From the NCBI GenBank assembly GCA_035539855.1, contig DATLHO010000134.1, positions 1 through 32,644 of the forward strand: a stretch of DNA of 32,644 nt. Reading direction: 5' to 3'. The DNA is from DATLHO01 sp035539855. GTDB lineage: Bacteria > Bacteroidota > Ignavibacteria > OLB7. Under the pieces are notes generated by a model. That model saw nothing but the letters and a program-made list of their open reading frames with translations. It was not told the DNA's origin and ran no database searches. A program made the position numbers and the translations under genes. Positions 8,176 through 16,199 of this stretch are shown here, piece by piece; the stretch's first letter is position 1, and each line of letters starts with the position of its first letter.

Positions 8176-8865
8176 CTACTTCGTGGTGTCCGGTACGCCC
8201 GGAGCTGGTGCGCCCGGAGCCGCGCCGGCCGGCGCGCCCGCGGGCGGCTCGTAGTCGGGCACGGGGTTCTTGATCGCGGGGACCGTGCGCAGGTACGCGT
8301 AGACTGCGCGTAGGTCATCCTCAGAGAGCGTCGCGTAGTTCTGCCACGGCATCGGCGGCATGATAGGTCGCGCGGGCTCGCCGTTGTGAATGCCGCGCTT
8401 GATCGTCTGCACGAACTGGTCGGCGCTCCACGAGCCGATGCCGGTCGCCGAGTCGGGCGTGAGGTTTCGTGCGTAGCTCGTGCCCCACGGTCCGATGAAG
8501 GCGGTGCCGGAGGACGCGAACATGTACGGCGCGCTCATCTCGATCTTCGGAAGCGTGACGCCCTCCGGCGAGCCCATGAGCATCTTCGTCATGTCGGGGC
8601 CCGGCCCGTTCGCGGTCATGGTGAACGGCGTGTGGCAGTCGTTGCACCCGCCGACGGTCACGAGCGATTCGCCGCGGGCAACGGGATCGGCGGCCGCTGC
8701 GCCCGTCGCCGTGTCGGGTCCGGCGACGGCGGTCGTGTCGTCGACCGCCTTGTCGGGATCGGGCCCGTCGCAGGCGGAGAGCGTCAGGGTGAACAGGAGC
8801 GTCGCGAGCGCCAGACGCGGCGCCAGGCGAAGCGTGCGCACACCGGTCGTGGACTGTGTGTCCAT
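8176..8865 (-). CDS. Monoheme cytochrome c lipoprotein
   Basis: This is a 229-residue exported protein. A basic then hydrophobic N-terminus ends in a lipobox (LTLSAC, Cys32), so it is probably a lipid-anchored periplasmic protein. One heme c site is visible, CNDCH at 74-78, with candidate axial methionines in IMPPMPW (169-174). The layout with PARPIMPPMPWQNYATLSEDDLRAVYAYLRT matches c-type cytochromes found as small subunits of alcohol dehydrogenases or as free carriers. A low-complexity Asp/Thr/Ala linker follows the lipobox, and a Pro/Ala/Gly tail (205-229) ends the protein. It stands apart from the act/cox genes, separated from them by a topoisomerase gene, so its redox partner is not clear. 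The Thr/Ala/Gly/Pro-rich style of its linkers is shared with the cupredoxins and ActE nearby. Confidence 0.85.
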   Translation of the reverse strand: MDTQSTTGVRTLRLAPRLALATLLFTLTLSACDGPDPDKAVDDTTAVAGPDTATGAAAADPVARGESLVTVGGCNDCHTPFTMTANGPGPDMTKMLMGSPEGVTLPKIEMSAPYMFASSGTAFIGPWGTSYARNLTPDSATGIGSWSADQFVQTIKRGIHNGEPARPIMPPMPWQNYATLSEDDLRAVYAYLRTVPAIKNPVPDYEPPAGAPAGAAPGAPAPGVPDTTK

Positions 8866-9022
8866 GGATCGTGCCTCAGTGATACGGTGAGAGTGTCGGG
8901 CGCGGCGAACGGGAGAGACCGCGCCTGTTCTGACAAGCAGTCGAGCGAAGTGGCTCGCTCTCGGAGGGGATGGGGGTGAGGCTCGGGGGGCTGGTCGCGA
9001 ATGTAGGTGATTCGAACGGATT

Positions 9023-10141
9023 CTACGTCGCCTCTGTCGGATAGAGCAGCGCGCGCTTCAGGAGCTCGAGCACCATGAGCTCGTCGGCGTCGAGCCAGTT
9101 GGACTTCACCGACTTCGTCGCCGCGGCGCAGTCGTCGAGCATCGCGCAGAGATCACCCTCTTCGTAGCGAGTGAGCACGAGCGGATGGATGTAGCTCTTG
9201 CGACAGACCGCGGGGGTATTGCCGAGCGTCGCGGCGACGGCGCGGACTGACTCGACGATGCGGCTTCGTCGCTCCGTGAGCGTCTCGCACTCACCGCTCT
9301 CGCGCAGCAGAATGGCCGCCGCGACGGTGCCGCCCCACGTGCGGAAGTCCTTGGCCGTGAAGCTGTCGCCGCCGAGCTCGCGCAGGTAGTCGTTGACGTC
9401 GGCCGAGCCGATCGAGCGTCCCTCGCCCGCATCGTCGATGTACTGGAAGAGCTCCTGACCGGGCACCTCCTGGCAGTGCCGGACGACGCGGGCCAGCCGG
9501 CGGTCGGTCACCTCGACGTCGTGCGCGACGCCGCTCTTTCCGCGAAAGCGGAAGCGCGCGCGATGCCCGTCGATCTCGACGTGCCGGTCGCGCAGCGTCG
9601 TCAGCCCGTACGATCGATTCGCCCGGGCGTACTCCTCGTTGCCCACACGGATCAGCGTCTGCTCGAGCAGGCTGACGACGACCGCGAGCACCTTCTCGCG
9701 CGGCAGGCCCGGCAGCGCCAGGTGCTCGTCGACCCGCTCGCGGATCGTCGGCAGCGCCGCGCCGAAGAGCGCCATGCGGCCGAACTTCGTCTCCTCGCGC
9801 ATGCACCGCCACTTCGCGTGATACCGATACTGCTTGCGCCCGCGCGCGTCGCGTCCGGTCGCCTGGATGTGGCCGCGCGGCGATGGCGAGATCCACACAT
9901 CCGTCCAGGCCGGTGGAATCGCGAGCGTGCGGATGCGCGAGAGCTCGGCCTCGTCGGTGATCCGTGCACCGTCGGGAGCGTGATAGGAGAAGCCTCCTCC
10001 CCTTCTGCGCCGCGTGATCCCAGGGCCATCGTCGCCCATGTAGCGCAGCCCGGCCGCCCGCGCGGATTCCTCCGGATCGGTGATCAGGTCGACGTCATTG
10101 ATGCTCTCGAATGCTCGGCGTGCGGTGGTGGAACGTCCCAT
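9023..10141 (-). CDS. DNA topoisomerase IB (poxvirus-like)
   Basis: This 372-residue cytoplasmic enzyme relaxes supercoils by nicking one strand through a 3'-phosphotyrosine. The N-terminal domain carries the family signature IPPAWTDVWISPSPRGHIQATGRD (split here: IPPAWTDVWISPSP, then GHIQATGRDARGRKQYRYH). The catalytic domain includes RVGNEEYARANRSYGLTTL, the RGKSG loop and TAKDFRTWGGTVAA. The nucleophile tyrosine is in CRKSYIHP, residue 317. The length is slightly longer than poxvirus topoisomerase (about 314) and normal for bacterial members. The family is scattered in bacteria and often laterally acquired. It sits downstream of the cupredoxins on the same strand with a 54-bp gap and has no functional link to them that I can see. 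Confidence 0.94.
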   Translation of the reverse strand: MGRSTTARRAFESINDVDLITDPEESARAAGLRYMGDDGPGITRRRRGGGFSYHAPDGARITDEAELSRIRTLAIPPAWTDVWISPSPRGHIQATGRDARGRKQYRYHAKWRCMREETKFGRMALFGAALPTIRERVDEHLALPGLPREKVLAVVVSLLEQTLIRVGNEEYARANRSYGLTTLRDRHVEIDGHRARFRFRGKSGVAHDVEVTDRRLARVVRHCQEVPGQELFQYIDDAGEGRSIGSADVNDYLRELGGDSFTAKDFRTWGGTVAAAILLRESGECETLTERRSRIVESVRAVAATLGNTPAVCRKSYIHPLVLTRYEEGDLCAMLDDCAAATKSVKSNWLDADELMVLELLKRALLYPTEAT

Positions 10142-10195
10142 GCCCTACGACAGTGCAATCGCGGTGCCGCTCTCCCGCTCGCCTTCTGTTCGGAG

Positions 10196-10657
10196 CTACT
10201 CGCTGACGGTGATCTCGACGGACATGCCCCGATCGGCGTGACCGTCGACGGAGCAATAGACGCGGTAGGTGCCGGGCGCGAGATCGACGGGGAGCGACTG
10301 GGTCTCGCCCGGCTGCGCATTGGTCGGCAGCGAGACGCTCGTGCCGTTGCCCTCGACGGTGAGCCCGTGCGGCTCGGTGCCGTCGTTCTTCACCTGGAAC
10401 AGGTGCGCGCCGGGCGTGAGGATCGTCGGCATCCGCACCTCGAACTCCTTGATCGACACCTTCACCGTCGTCGGATCTGCCGACGGATCGGCCGATGTCA
10501 CGGCGCTGCCGCCGGAGCGCGTCGGACCCGGTCCCGTTTCCACCGTCTCCGGCGCCTGTCGCGCGGTCTGCTCGGCGTCGCAGGCGCCGAGCCCGGCGCC
10601 AAGAACCACCGCGAGCGTGAGCGCGGCGAGCGTGCGGACGGTGTCGATCGTCTTCAT
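10196..10657 (-). CDS. Lipoprotein cupredoxin with complete type-1 copper ligand set
   Basis: This is a 153-residue exported blue-copper-like protein. The signal peptide ends in a lipobox (GLGAC, Cys26), followed by a Pro/Gly/Ser/Thr linker (about 30-64) and one cupredoxin domain (65-153). The four type-1 copper ligands can be placed: His97 in EPHGL, then Cys135, His140 and Met145 in YCSVDGHADRGM (spacing C-x4-H-x4-M). The start at 10657 is chosen for the signal peptide. The wider frame open upstream to 11101 overlaps the next gene and is a shadow. It lies 41 bp downstream of a paralogous cupredoxin and follows the caa3 oxidase genes on the same strand. A role as electron carrier between complex III and the oxidase, or in copper delivery, is inferred. 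Confidence 0.87.
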   Translation of the reverse strand: MKTIDTVRTLAALTLAVVLGAGLGACDAEQTARQAPETVETGPGPTRSGGSAVTSADPSADPTTVKVSIKEFEVRMPTILTPGAHLFQVKNDGTEPHGLTVEGNGTSVSLPTNAQPGETQSLPVDLAPGTYRVYCSVDGHADRGMSVEITVSE

Positions 10658-10698
10658 TCGTTCGGATTCTCTTTCGTGAAATGGAGTCGTCGCGCGGC

Positions 10699-11214
10699 CT
10701 ACGGCTGGACCGTCAGCGGCAGCGAGACATTGTGATCGCCGACGGGACAGCGAGCCGTGTACGTGCCGGGCGTCAGGTCGACTTCCATCGACGCGGCGCC
10801 GCCGGCATCGAGATCGGCGCCGAGACCGGCTTCCTGGCCCGCTCCCTCGATGCGCAGGCTGTGCTCCTGCGTGCCGGCATTGACGACGTTGAACGTGGTC
10901 GGTCCGGGCTTGAGGATCGTCGGCATCGAGATGTCGCCGTCCTTCAGCGTCACGGTGATCGTCTGCGTCTCGAGCGACGAGCCGGCGGTCGACGAGCCGG
11001 GCATCTCCGCCGCGGCGCCGCCGGTGTCGATCGGTCCGGGCATCTGATTGCCCGAGCCGCGCTGGCGATCGATGTCGTCCTTCCCTTCCTGTCCTCCGCA
11101 TCCGACGACCAGGATCGCGACGAGCACGACGACGACGGCGAGAAGCGTGTTCAGCATTTTCCGGCGAAGATCGTCCGAGTTCTCCGGACGGCAGACGAGT
11201 GTCGCTCTGTTCAT
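10699..11214 (-). CDS. Lipoprotein cupredoxin lacking the axial methionine
   Basis: This is a 171-residue exported protein, paralogous to the neighbour at 10196-10657 (shared MPTIL.PG, EVDL/PVDLAPGTY and C-x4-H). The start at 11214 is chosen for an AGGGG ribosome site 8 nt upstream. A second ATG at 11157 would give a shorter signal peptide (MLNTLLAVVVVLVAILVVGC), so the start is open. The lipobox Cys is residue 39. The copper ligands His118 (QEHSL), Cys156 and His161 (CPVGDH) are present, but the position matching the axial Met of its sister is Pro166. It may bind copper in a different geometry or have another role. It is separated from coxD by a strong hairpin at 11301-11334, which suggests a partly independent transcript. 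Confidence 0.8.
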   Translation of the reverse strand: MNRATLVCRPENSDDLRRKMLNTLLAVVVVLVAILVVGCGGQEGKDDIDRQRGSGNQMPGPIDTGGAAAEMPGSSTAGSSLETQTITVTLKDGDISMPTILKPGPTTFNVVNAGTQEHSLRIEGAGQEAGLGADLDAGGAASMEVDLTPGTYTARCPVGDHNVSLPLTVQP

Positions 11215-11300
11215 CGATGGACCCCTGTGGTTGAGTGTCATCGGTCCGCCGGGGCGGACGCGCGATGAACTGGCTACAGGAATCGTGCCTACGACATGGC

Positions 11301-11334
11301 GACGGCCCGTCACCGCTGGGGGTGACGGGCCGTC
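11301..11334 (-). terminator. Strong hairpin between the oxidase genes and the cupredoxins
   Basis: A perfect 14-bp stem GACGGCCCGTCACC (11301-11314) / GGTGACGGGCCGTC (11321-11334) has a 6-nt loop and no U-run. It lies 61 bp after the stop of coxD and 87 bp before the cupredoxin start at 11214. It may end most act/cox transcripts or act as an attenuator or RNA-stability element. Strand is assigned by the flanking genes. Confidence 0.65.
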
Positions 11335-11394
11335 GGAATCGTGGCCTGCTGGGGGACGCGTCGGCGCCGCTGGTGCTGAGGTCGGCGCGCGGGT

Positions 11395-11697
11395 CTACTT
11401 GCCGAAGACCGGCAGCCAGTCGCGCGAGGCGTAATCGCTCATCGTGATCGCGACGAGGATCAGGAACCAGAGGAAGCCGATGCTCGCGAACACCCAGACG
11501 AGCTTGCTCGAGAACTTCACGTGCATGAAGTAGAGCACGACGAGGGTCGCCTTGACGACGGCGATCGTCAGCGCGATGACGACGTTGGCGGTGCGGCCGA
11601 GGTTGATCTCGGCGACGAGCACCGTCAGCGCCAGAAGCACCATCAGGAGGCCGAAGATCGTCCAGTAGGTTTTCTTCGGAAGGACGTGACCAATCAT
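11395..11697 (-). CDS. coxD: Cytochrome c oxidase subunit IV (prokaryotic type)
   Basis: This 100-residue inner-membrane protein has three hydrophobic segments (about 12-30, 38-57 and 68-86). It contains the family landmark KATLVVLYFMHVKFSS, seen in the COX4_pro family of small caa3/bo3 accessory subunits. In this group it stabilises the oxidase core rather than carrying cofactors. It starts 36 bp downstream of coxC and is the last gene of the oxidase set before the 11301-11334 hairpin. The length matches the family (95-110 residues). Confidence 0.9.
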   Translation of the reverse strand: MIGHVLPKKTYWTIFGLLMVLLALTVLVAEINLGRTANVVIALTIAVVKATLVVLYFMHVKFSSKLVWVFASIGFLWFLILVAITMSDYASRDWLPVFGK

Positions 11698-11733
11698 GTC
11701 GATTTCAGATAGACAGGAGATTGACGGCGACTC

Positions 11734-12420
11734 TTAGTGACCGGCGGCGCTGGCTCCGAGCTTCAGCGGCTCGATGAGATAGAGCAGCGGGTACAGGAAG
11801 ATCCAGATGATGTCGACGAAGTGCCAGTACAGACCGGTCATCTCGACCGGGTTGTAGTAGTTCGGCGTGAAGTCGCCGCGGCGGGCGCGGAACGCGACCC
11901 AGAGCACGACGCCGATGCCGATGATCATGTGGATCGCGTGCACGCCGGTCAGCGCGAAGTACAGGAAGAAGAATCCCTCGGCCTGCGGGTAGGCGAACTT
12001 GTCGGTGAAGTCGACCGACCCCGGGATCAGATGGTGCTCGAACTTCGACGCGTACTCGAACGCCTTGATGACGAGGAAGCCCACGCCGAACGTGGTCGTG
12101 ACCAGCAGCCAGTTGAACGTCGCCTTGCGGTGGCCCTCCTGCGCCGCGTGCACGGCGAAGGCCATCGTCAGCGAGCTGCACAGCAGCACCAGCGTGTTGA
12201 CGCCGCCGAGAACCCAGTCGAGCTCGTGGCTGGCCTCGACGATGGCGTCCATGTAGTACACCCGGTAGAGGATGTACGCCATGAACATGCCGCCGAAGAA
12301 CATGACCTCGGTGATGAGGAAGCCCCACATGCCGAGCGTCGACGCTTCGTGCTGCTGCGTGAGATCATCGAAATGATGCTGCAGCCCCTTCGGGTGCGCG
12401 TGCGAATGCGACTCAGCCAT
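11734..12420 (-). CDS. coxC: Cytochrome c oxidase subunit III
   Basis: This 228-residue multi-pass inner-membrane subunit of the heme-copper oxidase carries no redox cofactor and supports the core and proton uptake. Landmarks are GMWGFLITEVMFFGGMF (residues 30-46), SHELDWVLGGVNTLVLLCSS, LTGVHAIHMIIG and the C-terminal YWHFVDIIWIFLYPLLYL, all typical of subunit III. The N-terminus is His-rich (SHSHAHPKGLQHHFDD), which is common in these caa3 operons. The start codon overlaps the end of coxA by 8 bp (12413-12420), pointing to translational coupling. Confidence 0.96.
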   Translation of the reverse strand: MAESHSHAHPKGLQHHFDDLTQQHEASTLGMWGFLITEVMFFGGMFMAYILYRVYYMDAIVEASHELDWVLGGVNTLVLLCSSLTMAFAVHAAQEGHRKATFNWLLVTTTFGVGFLVIKAFEYASKFEHHLIPGSVDFTDKFAYPQAEGFFFLYFALTGVHAIHMIIGIGVVLWVAFRARRGDFTPNYYNPVEMTGLYWHFVDIIWIFLYPLLYLIEPLKLGASAAGH

Positions 12421-14107
12421 GGAACACCTCCTTCTTCTCGACGGCGATCGAAGCCTGCTGCTCCGCCTCCTCGGGTGAATACTCGTACGCCTCGTGCGTG
12501 ACGACCGGGGTCTCGTGGAAGTTCTCGGTCGGCGGCGGCGAGGCGGTCTGCCACTCGAGTCCGACGGCGCCCCACGGGTTCGGTCCGGCGATCGGACCCT
12601 TCTTGAGCGACCACAGGAAGTACACCAGCGGCATCAGCAGTCCGACGGCAAGCACGGTCGCGCCTGCGGTCGACATGACGTTGAGCACCTGGAACTCCGG
12701 CGGATAGGCGTGGTAGCGTCGCGGCATGCCGACGTAGCCGACGATGAACTGCGGGAAGAACGTCAGGTTGAAGCCGACGAAGATCAGCAGCGCCGAGAGC
12801 CGTCCCCAGCCTTCGGGATACATGCGGCCGAACATCTTCGGCCACCAGAAATGGATGCCGCCGAGGTACGCCAGCACCGTGCCGCCGACCATGACGTAGT
12901 GGAAGTGCGCGACGACGAAGTACGTGTCGTGCACGTGCACGTCGATCGGGAGCGTCGCCAGGAACAGGCCCGTCAGTCCGCCGATCGTGAACAGTCCGAT
13001 GAAGCCGATCGCGTAGAGCATCGGCGTCTGATAGCTGACCGATCCCTTGTACATCGTCGTCGACCAGTTGAAGACCTTGACGGCCGACGGGATCGCGACG
13101 AGGAAGCTGAGGATCGAGAAGATCATGCCCGCATACACCGACTGTCCGGAGACGAACATGTGGTGACCCCAGACGAGGAAGCCGAGCACCGCGATGCCGA
13201 GGCTCGAGAAGGCGACGAAGCTGTAGCCGAAGATCCGGCGGCGGGTGAAGCAGGCGACGAGCTCGCTGATCACGGCCATGCCGGGCAGCACCATGATGTA
13301 GACCGCAGGGTGCGAGTAGAACCAGAACAGGTGCTGGAAGAGGATCGGGTCGCCGCCGAGCGCCGGGTCGAAGATGCCGACGCCGAAGAGGCGCTCGAGC
13401 GCGACCAGGACGATGGCGATCGCGACGACCGGTGTGCCGAGCAGCATGATGAGCGCCGCCGCGTAGTTCGACCAGACGAACAGCGGCAGCCGCGACCAGG
13501 TCATGCCCGGCGCGCGCATCTTGTGCACGGTGACGATGAAATTCAGACCGGTGAAGATCGAGCCGAATCCGGCGAAGAACGCGCCGAGTCCGGTGAGCAC
13601 CACGTTCGTGTTCGAGTACGTCGTGCTGTACGGCGTGTAGAACGTCCACCCCGTGTCGACGCCGCCGGTGATCATCGCCAGCAGCGCGAGCACCGCGCCG
13701 AAGCTGAAGATGTACCAGCTCGCGAGGTTGATGCGCGGGAATGCCATGTCGCGCGCGCCGATCATGATCGGCAGGACGAAGTTGCCGAGCACGCCGGGGA
13801 TCGCCGGGATCAGGAAGAAGAAGACCATCGCGACGCCGTGCATCGTGAAGATCTTGTTGTACGCCTCGGCGGTGAAGACGTCGCCGGCCGGCGTGACCAG
13901 TTCCAGGCGGATCATCAGCGCGAAGATTCCGCCGATCGCGAAGAAGAGCGAGACGGTGATCAGATAGAGAATGCCGATCCGCTTGTGGTCGACCGTCGTC
14001 AGCCACGACTTCAGCCCGTAGTTCGCATTGAGGTAACTCACCGCGGGCATCGTGTGAACGCTCTCGCCGTCGTTCGTCATCTGAGCTGGAGTAATCGTCG
14101 TGTCCAT
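12413..14107 (-). CDS. coxA: Cytochrome c oxidase subunit I, A2-type heme-copper oxidase
   Basis: This 564-residue catalytic subunit reduces oxygen to water and pumps protons. Heme and copper ligands are visible: His90 in FTMHG and His403 (low-spin heme), His401 in VVAHFHYV (high-spin heme), and His266, His315 and His316 for CuB (WGHHMF). Tyr270 is placed for the His-Tyr cross-link. Helix VI reads YSHPAVY (264-270). The usual Glu of A1 enzymes is missing and the Tyr-Ser pair of the A2 subfamily is present, as in the Rhodothermus marinus and Thermus caa3 oxidases. The DVHVHDTYFVVAHFHYV region confirms the family. The coxB stop codon directly abuts its start, and coxC overlaps its end by 8 bp. 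It receives electrons from the heme c and CuA of coxB. Confidence 0.97.
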   Translation of the reverse strand: MDTTITPAQMTNDGESVHTMPAVSYLNANYGLKSWLTTVDHKRIGILYLITVSLFFAIGGIFALMIRLELVTPAGDVFTAEAYNKIFTMHGVAMVFFFLIPAIPGVLGNFVLPIMIGARDMAFPRINLASWYIFSFGAVLALLAMITGGVDTGWTFYTPYSTTYSNTNVVLTGLGAFFAGFGSIFTGLNFIVTVHKMRAPGMTWSRLPLFVWSNYAAALIMLLGTPVVAIAIVLVALERLFGVGIFDPALGGDPILFQHLFWFYSHPAVYIMVLPGMAVISELVACFTRRRIFGYSFVAFSSLGIAVLGFLVWGHHMFVSGQSVYAGMIFSILSFLVAIPSAVKVFNWSTTMYKGSVSYQTPMLYAIGFIGLFTIGGLTGLFLATLPIDVHVHDTYFVVAHFHYVMVGGTVLAYLGGIHFWWPKMFGRMYPEGWGRLSALLIFVGFNLTFFPQFIVGYVGMPRRYHAYPPEFQVLNVMSTAGATVLAVGLLMPLVYFLWSLKKGPIAGPNPWGAVGLEWQTASPPPTENFHETPVVTHEAYEYSPEEAEQQASIAVEKKEVFHG

Positions 14108-15136
14108 TTATCGGTTGCCTTGTGCTGCGTTCGTCCCAGTGGTCGTCGCCGTCGCGGTGTCGACAGGCGCCGGGGCCGTCCCGGTTCCGGTGGCCGCCGC
14201 GGCGCCCCCGCTGGCGCCGATCGACTTCAGGTACGCGATGATCTGCAGAATCCCCTCCTCGGTGATCTGCCCGGTGTACGTCGGCATGATCGGCTCGTAG
14301 CCCTGGACGATCTTCGAGCGCGGGTTGATGATCGACTCGCGCACGTAGTCCTCGTCGACCGGCGCGGTGCCGCCGCCGTTGAGCGCGGCGACCGTGCCGA
14401 AGAGGCCCTCGAACTTCGGTCCGCGCTGGCCCGATCCCGCCGAGTGACAGGTGACGCAGCCCATCTGCGTGATCAGGCGCTTGCCCGCGGCGGCCGGTGC
14501 CTCGTCGGCGGAGCTGCCGGAGAGCCACGCCTGGTACTCGGTCGGCTCCATGACGATGATCTTGCCGATCATGCCGGAGTGCTGGGTGCCGCAGTATTCG
14601 GTGCAGAACAGGTGGTACGTGCCGGTCTTCGTCGCCTCGAACCACACCGACGTGTAGCGTCCGGGCAGCACGTCCTGCTTGATGCGGAACGCGGGCACGT
14701 AGAAGCTGTGGATCACGTCCTGCGAGGTCATGATCAGCTTCACCGCCCGGCCGACCGGGACGTGCAGCTCGTTGATCTCGCGCGTGCCGTTGGGACTCTG
14801 CAGCTTCCACATCCACTGCTTGCCGACGACCGTCACCTCCATCGCACCGGCCGGAGCGCGGTAGATCGAGAAGTAGGTGCCGGTCGACCATGCGAAGACG
14901 GCGAGCGAGATGGTCAGCGGAAGGCCGATCCAGAGCATCTCGAGCTTGTGGCTCGATGCCGGCGGATTGCTGCGATCGACGTTGGTGCCACGGCGGTACT
15001 TCACGGCGAAGAAGAACACCATGCCGTAGACCACGAGCGTGAAGAACGCCGTGATCGCGACGAGCACGAAGTAGACCGAGTCGACCTTCCCTGCGACCGT
15101 CGACGCCTGCTCAGGAAATAACGGGAAAGACCACAT
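14108..15136 (-). CDS. coxB: Cytochrome c oxidase subunit II fused to cytochrome c (caa3 type)
   Basis: This 342-residue protein is anchored by two membrane helices (about 19-44 and 67-89). A periplasmic CuA domain follows: ligands His143, then Cys178, Glu180, Cys182, His186 and Met189 in CTEYCGTQHSGM. A C-terminal cytochrome c domain has CVTCH at 227-231 and a likely axial Met284 in EPIMPTY. The tail (309-342) is Ala/Thr/Gly-rich. The start at 15136 places the first Met just before the first helix. The frame is open to 15178, but the added 14 residues are polar. The CuA plus heme c fusion defines caa3-type oxidases and fits reception of electrons directly from alternative complex III or from a cupredoxin. 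The stop abuts the coxA start with no gap. Confidence 0.96.
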   Translation of the reverse strand: MWSFPLFPEQASTVAGKVDSVYFVLVAITAFFTLVVYGMVFFFAVKYRRGTNVDRSNPPASSHKLEMLWIGLPLTISLAVFAWSTGTYFSIYRAPAGAMEVTVVGKQWMWKLQSPNGTREINELHVPVGRAVKLIMTSQDVIHSFYVPAFRIKQDVLPGRYTSVWFEATKTGTYHLFCTEYCGTQHSGMIGKIIVMEPTEYQAWLSGSSADEAPAAAGKRLITQMGCVTCHSAGSGQRGPKFEGLFGTVAALNGGGTAPVDEDYVRESIINPRSKIVQGYEPIMPTYTGQITEEGILQIIAYLKSIGASGGAAAATGTGTAPAPVDTATATTTGTNAAQGNR

Positions 15137-15231
15137 AATGCTGGGAGAATCGGGGACCGTGCATGAGGAGGCGCGCACACTGCGACGCCGTCACGGGCCC
15201 GTATCGAATTCGGTAAATCGAAACCGGCGAA

Positions 15232-16104
15232 TCAGTTACGGCTGGCGACGCCGACCGTCTCGACCGCATGCTCGAGCGGACTCGAGCGACGCCGGCGGTC
15301 GCGGCGCACGCTTGCGTAGATGAACCCGAGGATCGCGAGCACCGTCGCGGCGCCGGCGATGCGAACGATGGTCATGATCGCCACGCCATAGGTGCCCGTG
15401 TGCGGGTCGTAGGCGTAGCAGAGCATCAGCACCTTGTCGACGACCGAGCCGATCTTGTTTTCGGCCGCGTCGATGAGACTGTAGCGCAGGTCGCGCGGCG
15501 GATACTCGATGCCGTAGAGGTAGCGCGACATCCGGCCCTGCGGCGTGACCACCATGATGCCGGAGGCGTGCGCGTACTCCTTCGACTCGGGATCGTACAT
15601 GAAGCGGAAGCCGACCGCGTCGGCCAGCCGCGCGATCGTCACCGAGTCGCCGGTCAGGAAGTGCCAGCCGTTGTCGGTGCCGGCACGTCCGTAGTCCTTC
15701 ATGTACTGCCGCTTCTTCCCCATCGCGAGCACCGGACCCTCGGTGTGGTCGATGCTCACGGTGATCACCTCGTACTCGCGGCCCGCATCGAACTTCAGCG
15801 TGCGCATCGCGCTGACGAGGCCGTTGAGCACCTGCGTGCAGAGCATCGGGCACTCGTAGTAGGCCAGCGTCAGGATCACCGGCCGCTTTCCGAAATACTC
15901 GCCGAGCCGCACCGCGCGCCCGGTCTCGTCGCGAAACATCAGGTCCAGCGGAACGAGCGAGTCCAGCTTCTGGTCGAGTCCGACCTCGCTTGCGACGCGG
16001 TTGCCCGCGAGCTCGGCGCGGGATTCTCCCGCGGCCAGAAGGACAACCATCGCGACCAGCATCGCCGGTGCGAGTCGCCTCCACCGCGGCAGTACATGAA
16101 TCAT
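15232..16104 (-). CDS. SCO1/SenC family copper chaperone for CuA assembly
   Basis: This 290-residue exported thioredoxin-fold protein has a signal peptide (1-30, ending ESRA). Copper ligands are Cys85 and Cys89 in ECPMLC, with a conserved His179 in YAHASGIMVV. A C-terminal membrane helix (about 236-260) followed by a basic tail tethers it. The family delivers copper to, or reduces, the CuA site of oxidase subunit II. The position directly upstream of coxB fits that role, with a 95-bp gap. The form with CPMLC and a C-terminal helix is common in ACIII/caa3 clusters. Confidence 0.93.
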   Translation of the reverse strand: MIHVLPRWRRLAPAMLVAMVVLLAAGESRAELAGNRVASEVGLDQKLDSLVPLDLMFRDETGRAVRLGEYFGKRPVILTLAYYECPMLCTQVLNGLVSAMRTLKFDAGREYEVITVSIDHTEGPVLAMGKKRQYMKDYGRAGTDNGWHFLTGDSVTIARLADAVGFRFMYDPESKEYAHASGIMVVTPQGRMSRYLYGIEYPPRDLRYSLIDAAENKIGSVVDKVLMLCYAYDPHTGTYGVAIMTIVRIAGAATVLAILGFIYASVRRDRRRRSSPLEHAVETVGVASRN

Positions 16105-16199
16105 GGCAGCGTCATCAGATCGGTTCGTGAGCGTGGGGATCGTTCAATCGTCGGCATCGCGCACGCGCCGGCCGTCCGGCGCTCGAGTGTCCATCCGCG

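Noticed and set aside
12168..14891. A 907-codon open frame on the minus strand overlapping coxA, coxB and coxC
   Set aside because: The translation is Arg/Asp/His-rich without any domain, and the region is fully explained by oxidase genes with intact metal ligands. It is a GC-driven shadow.
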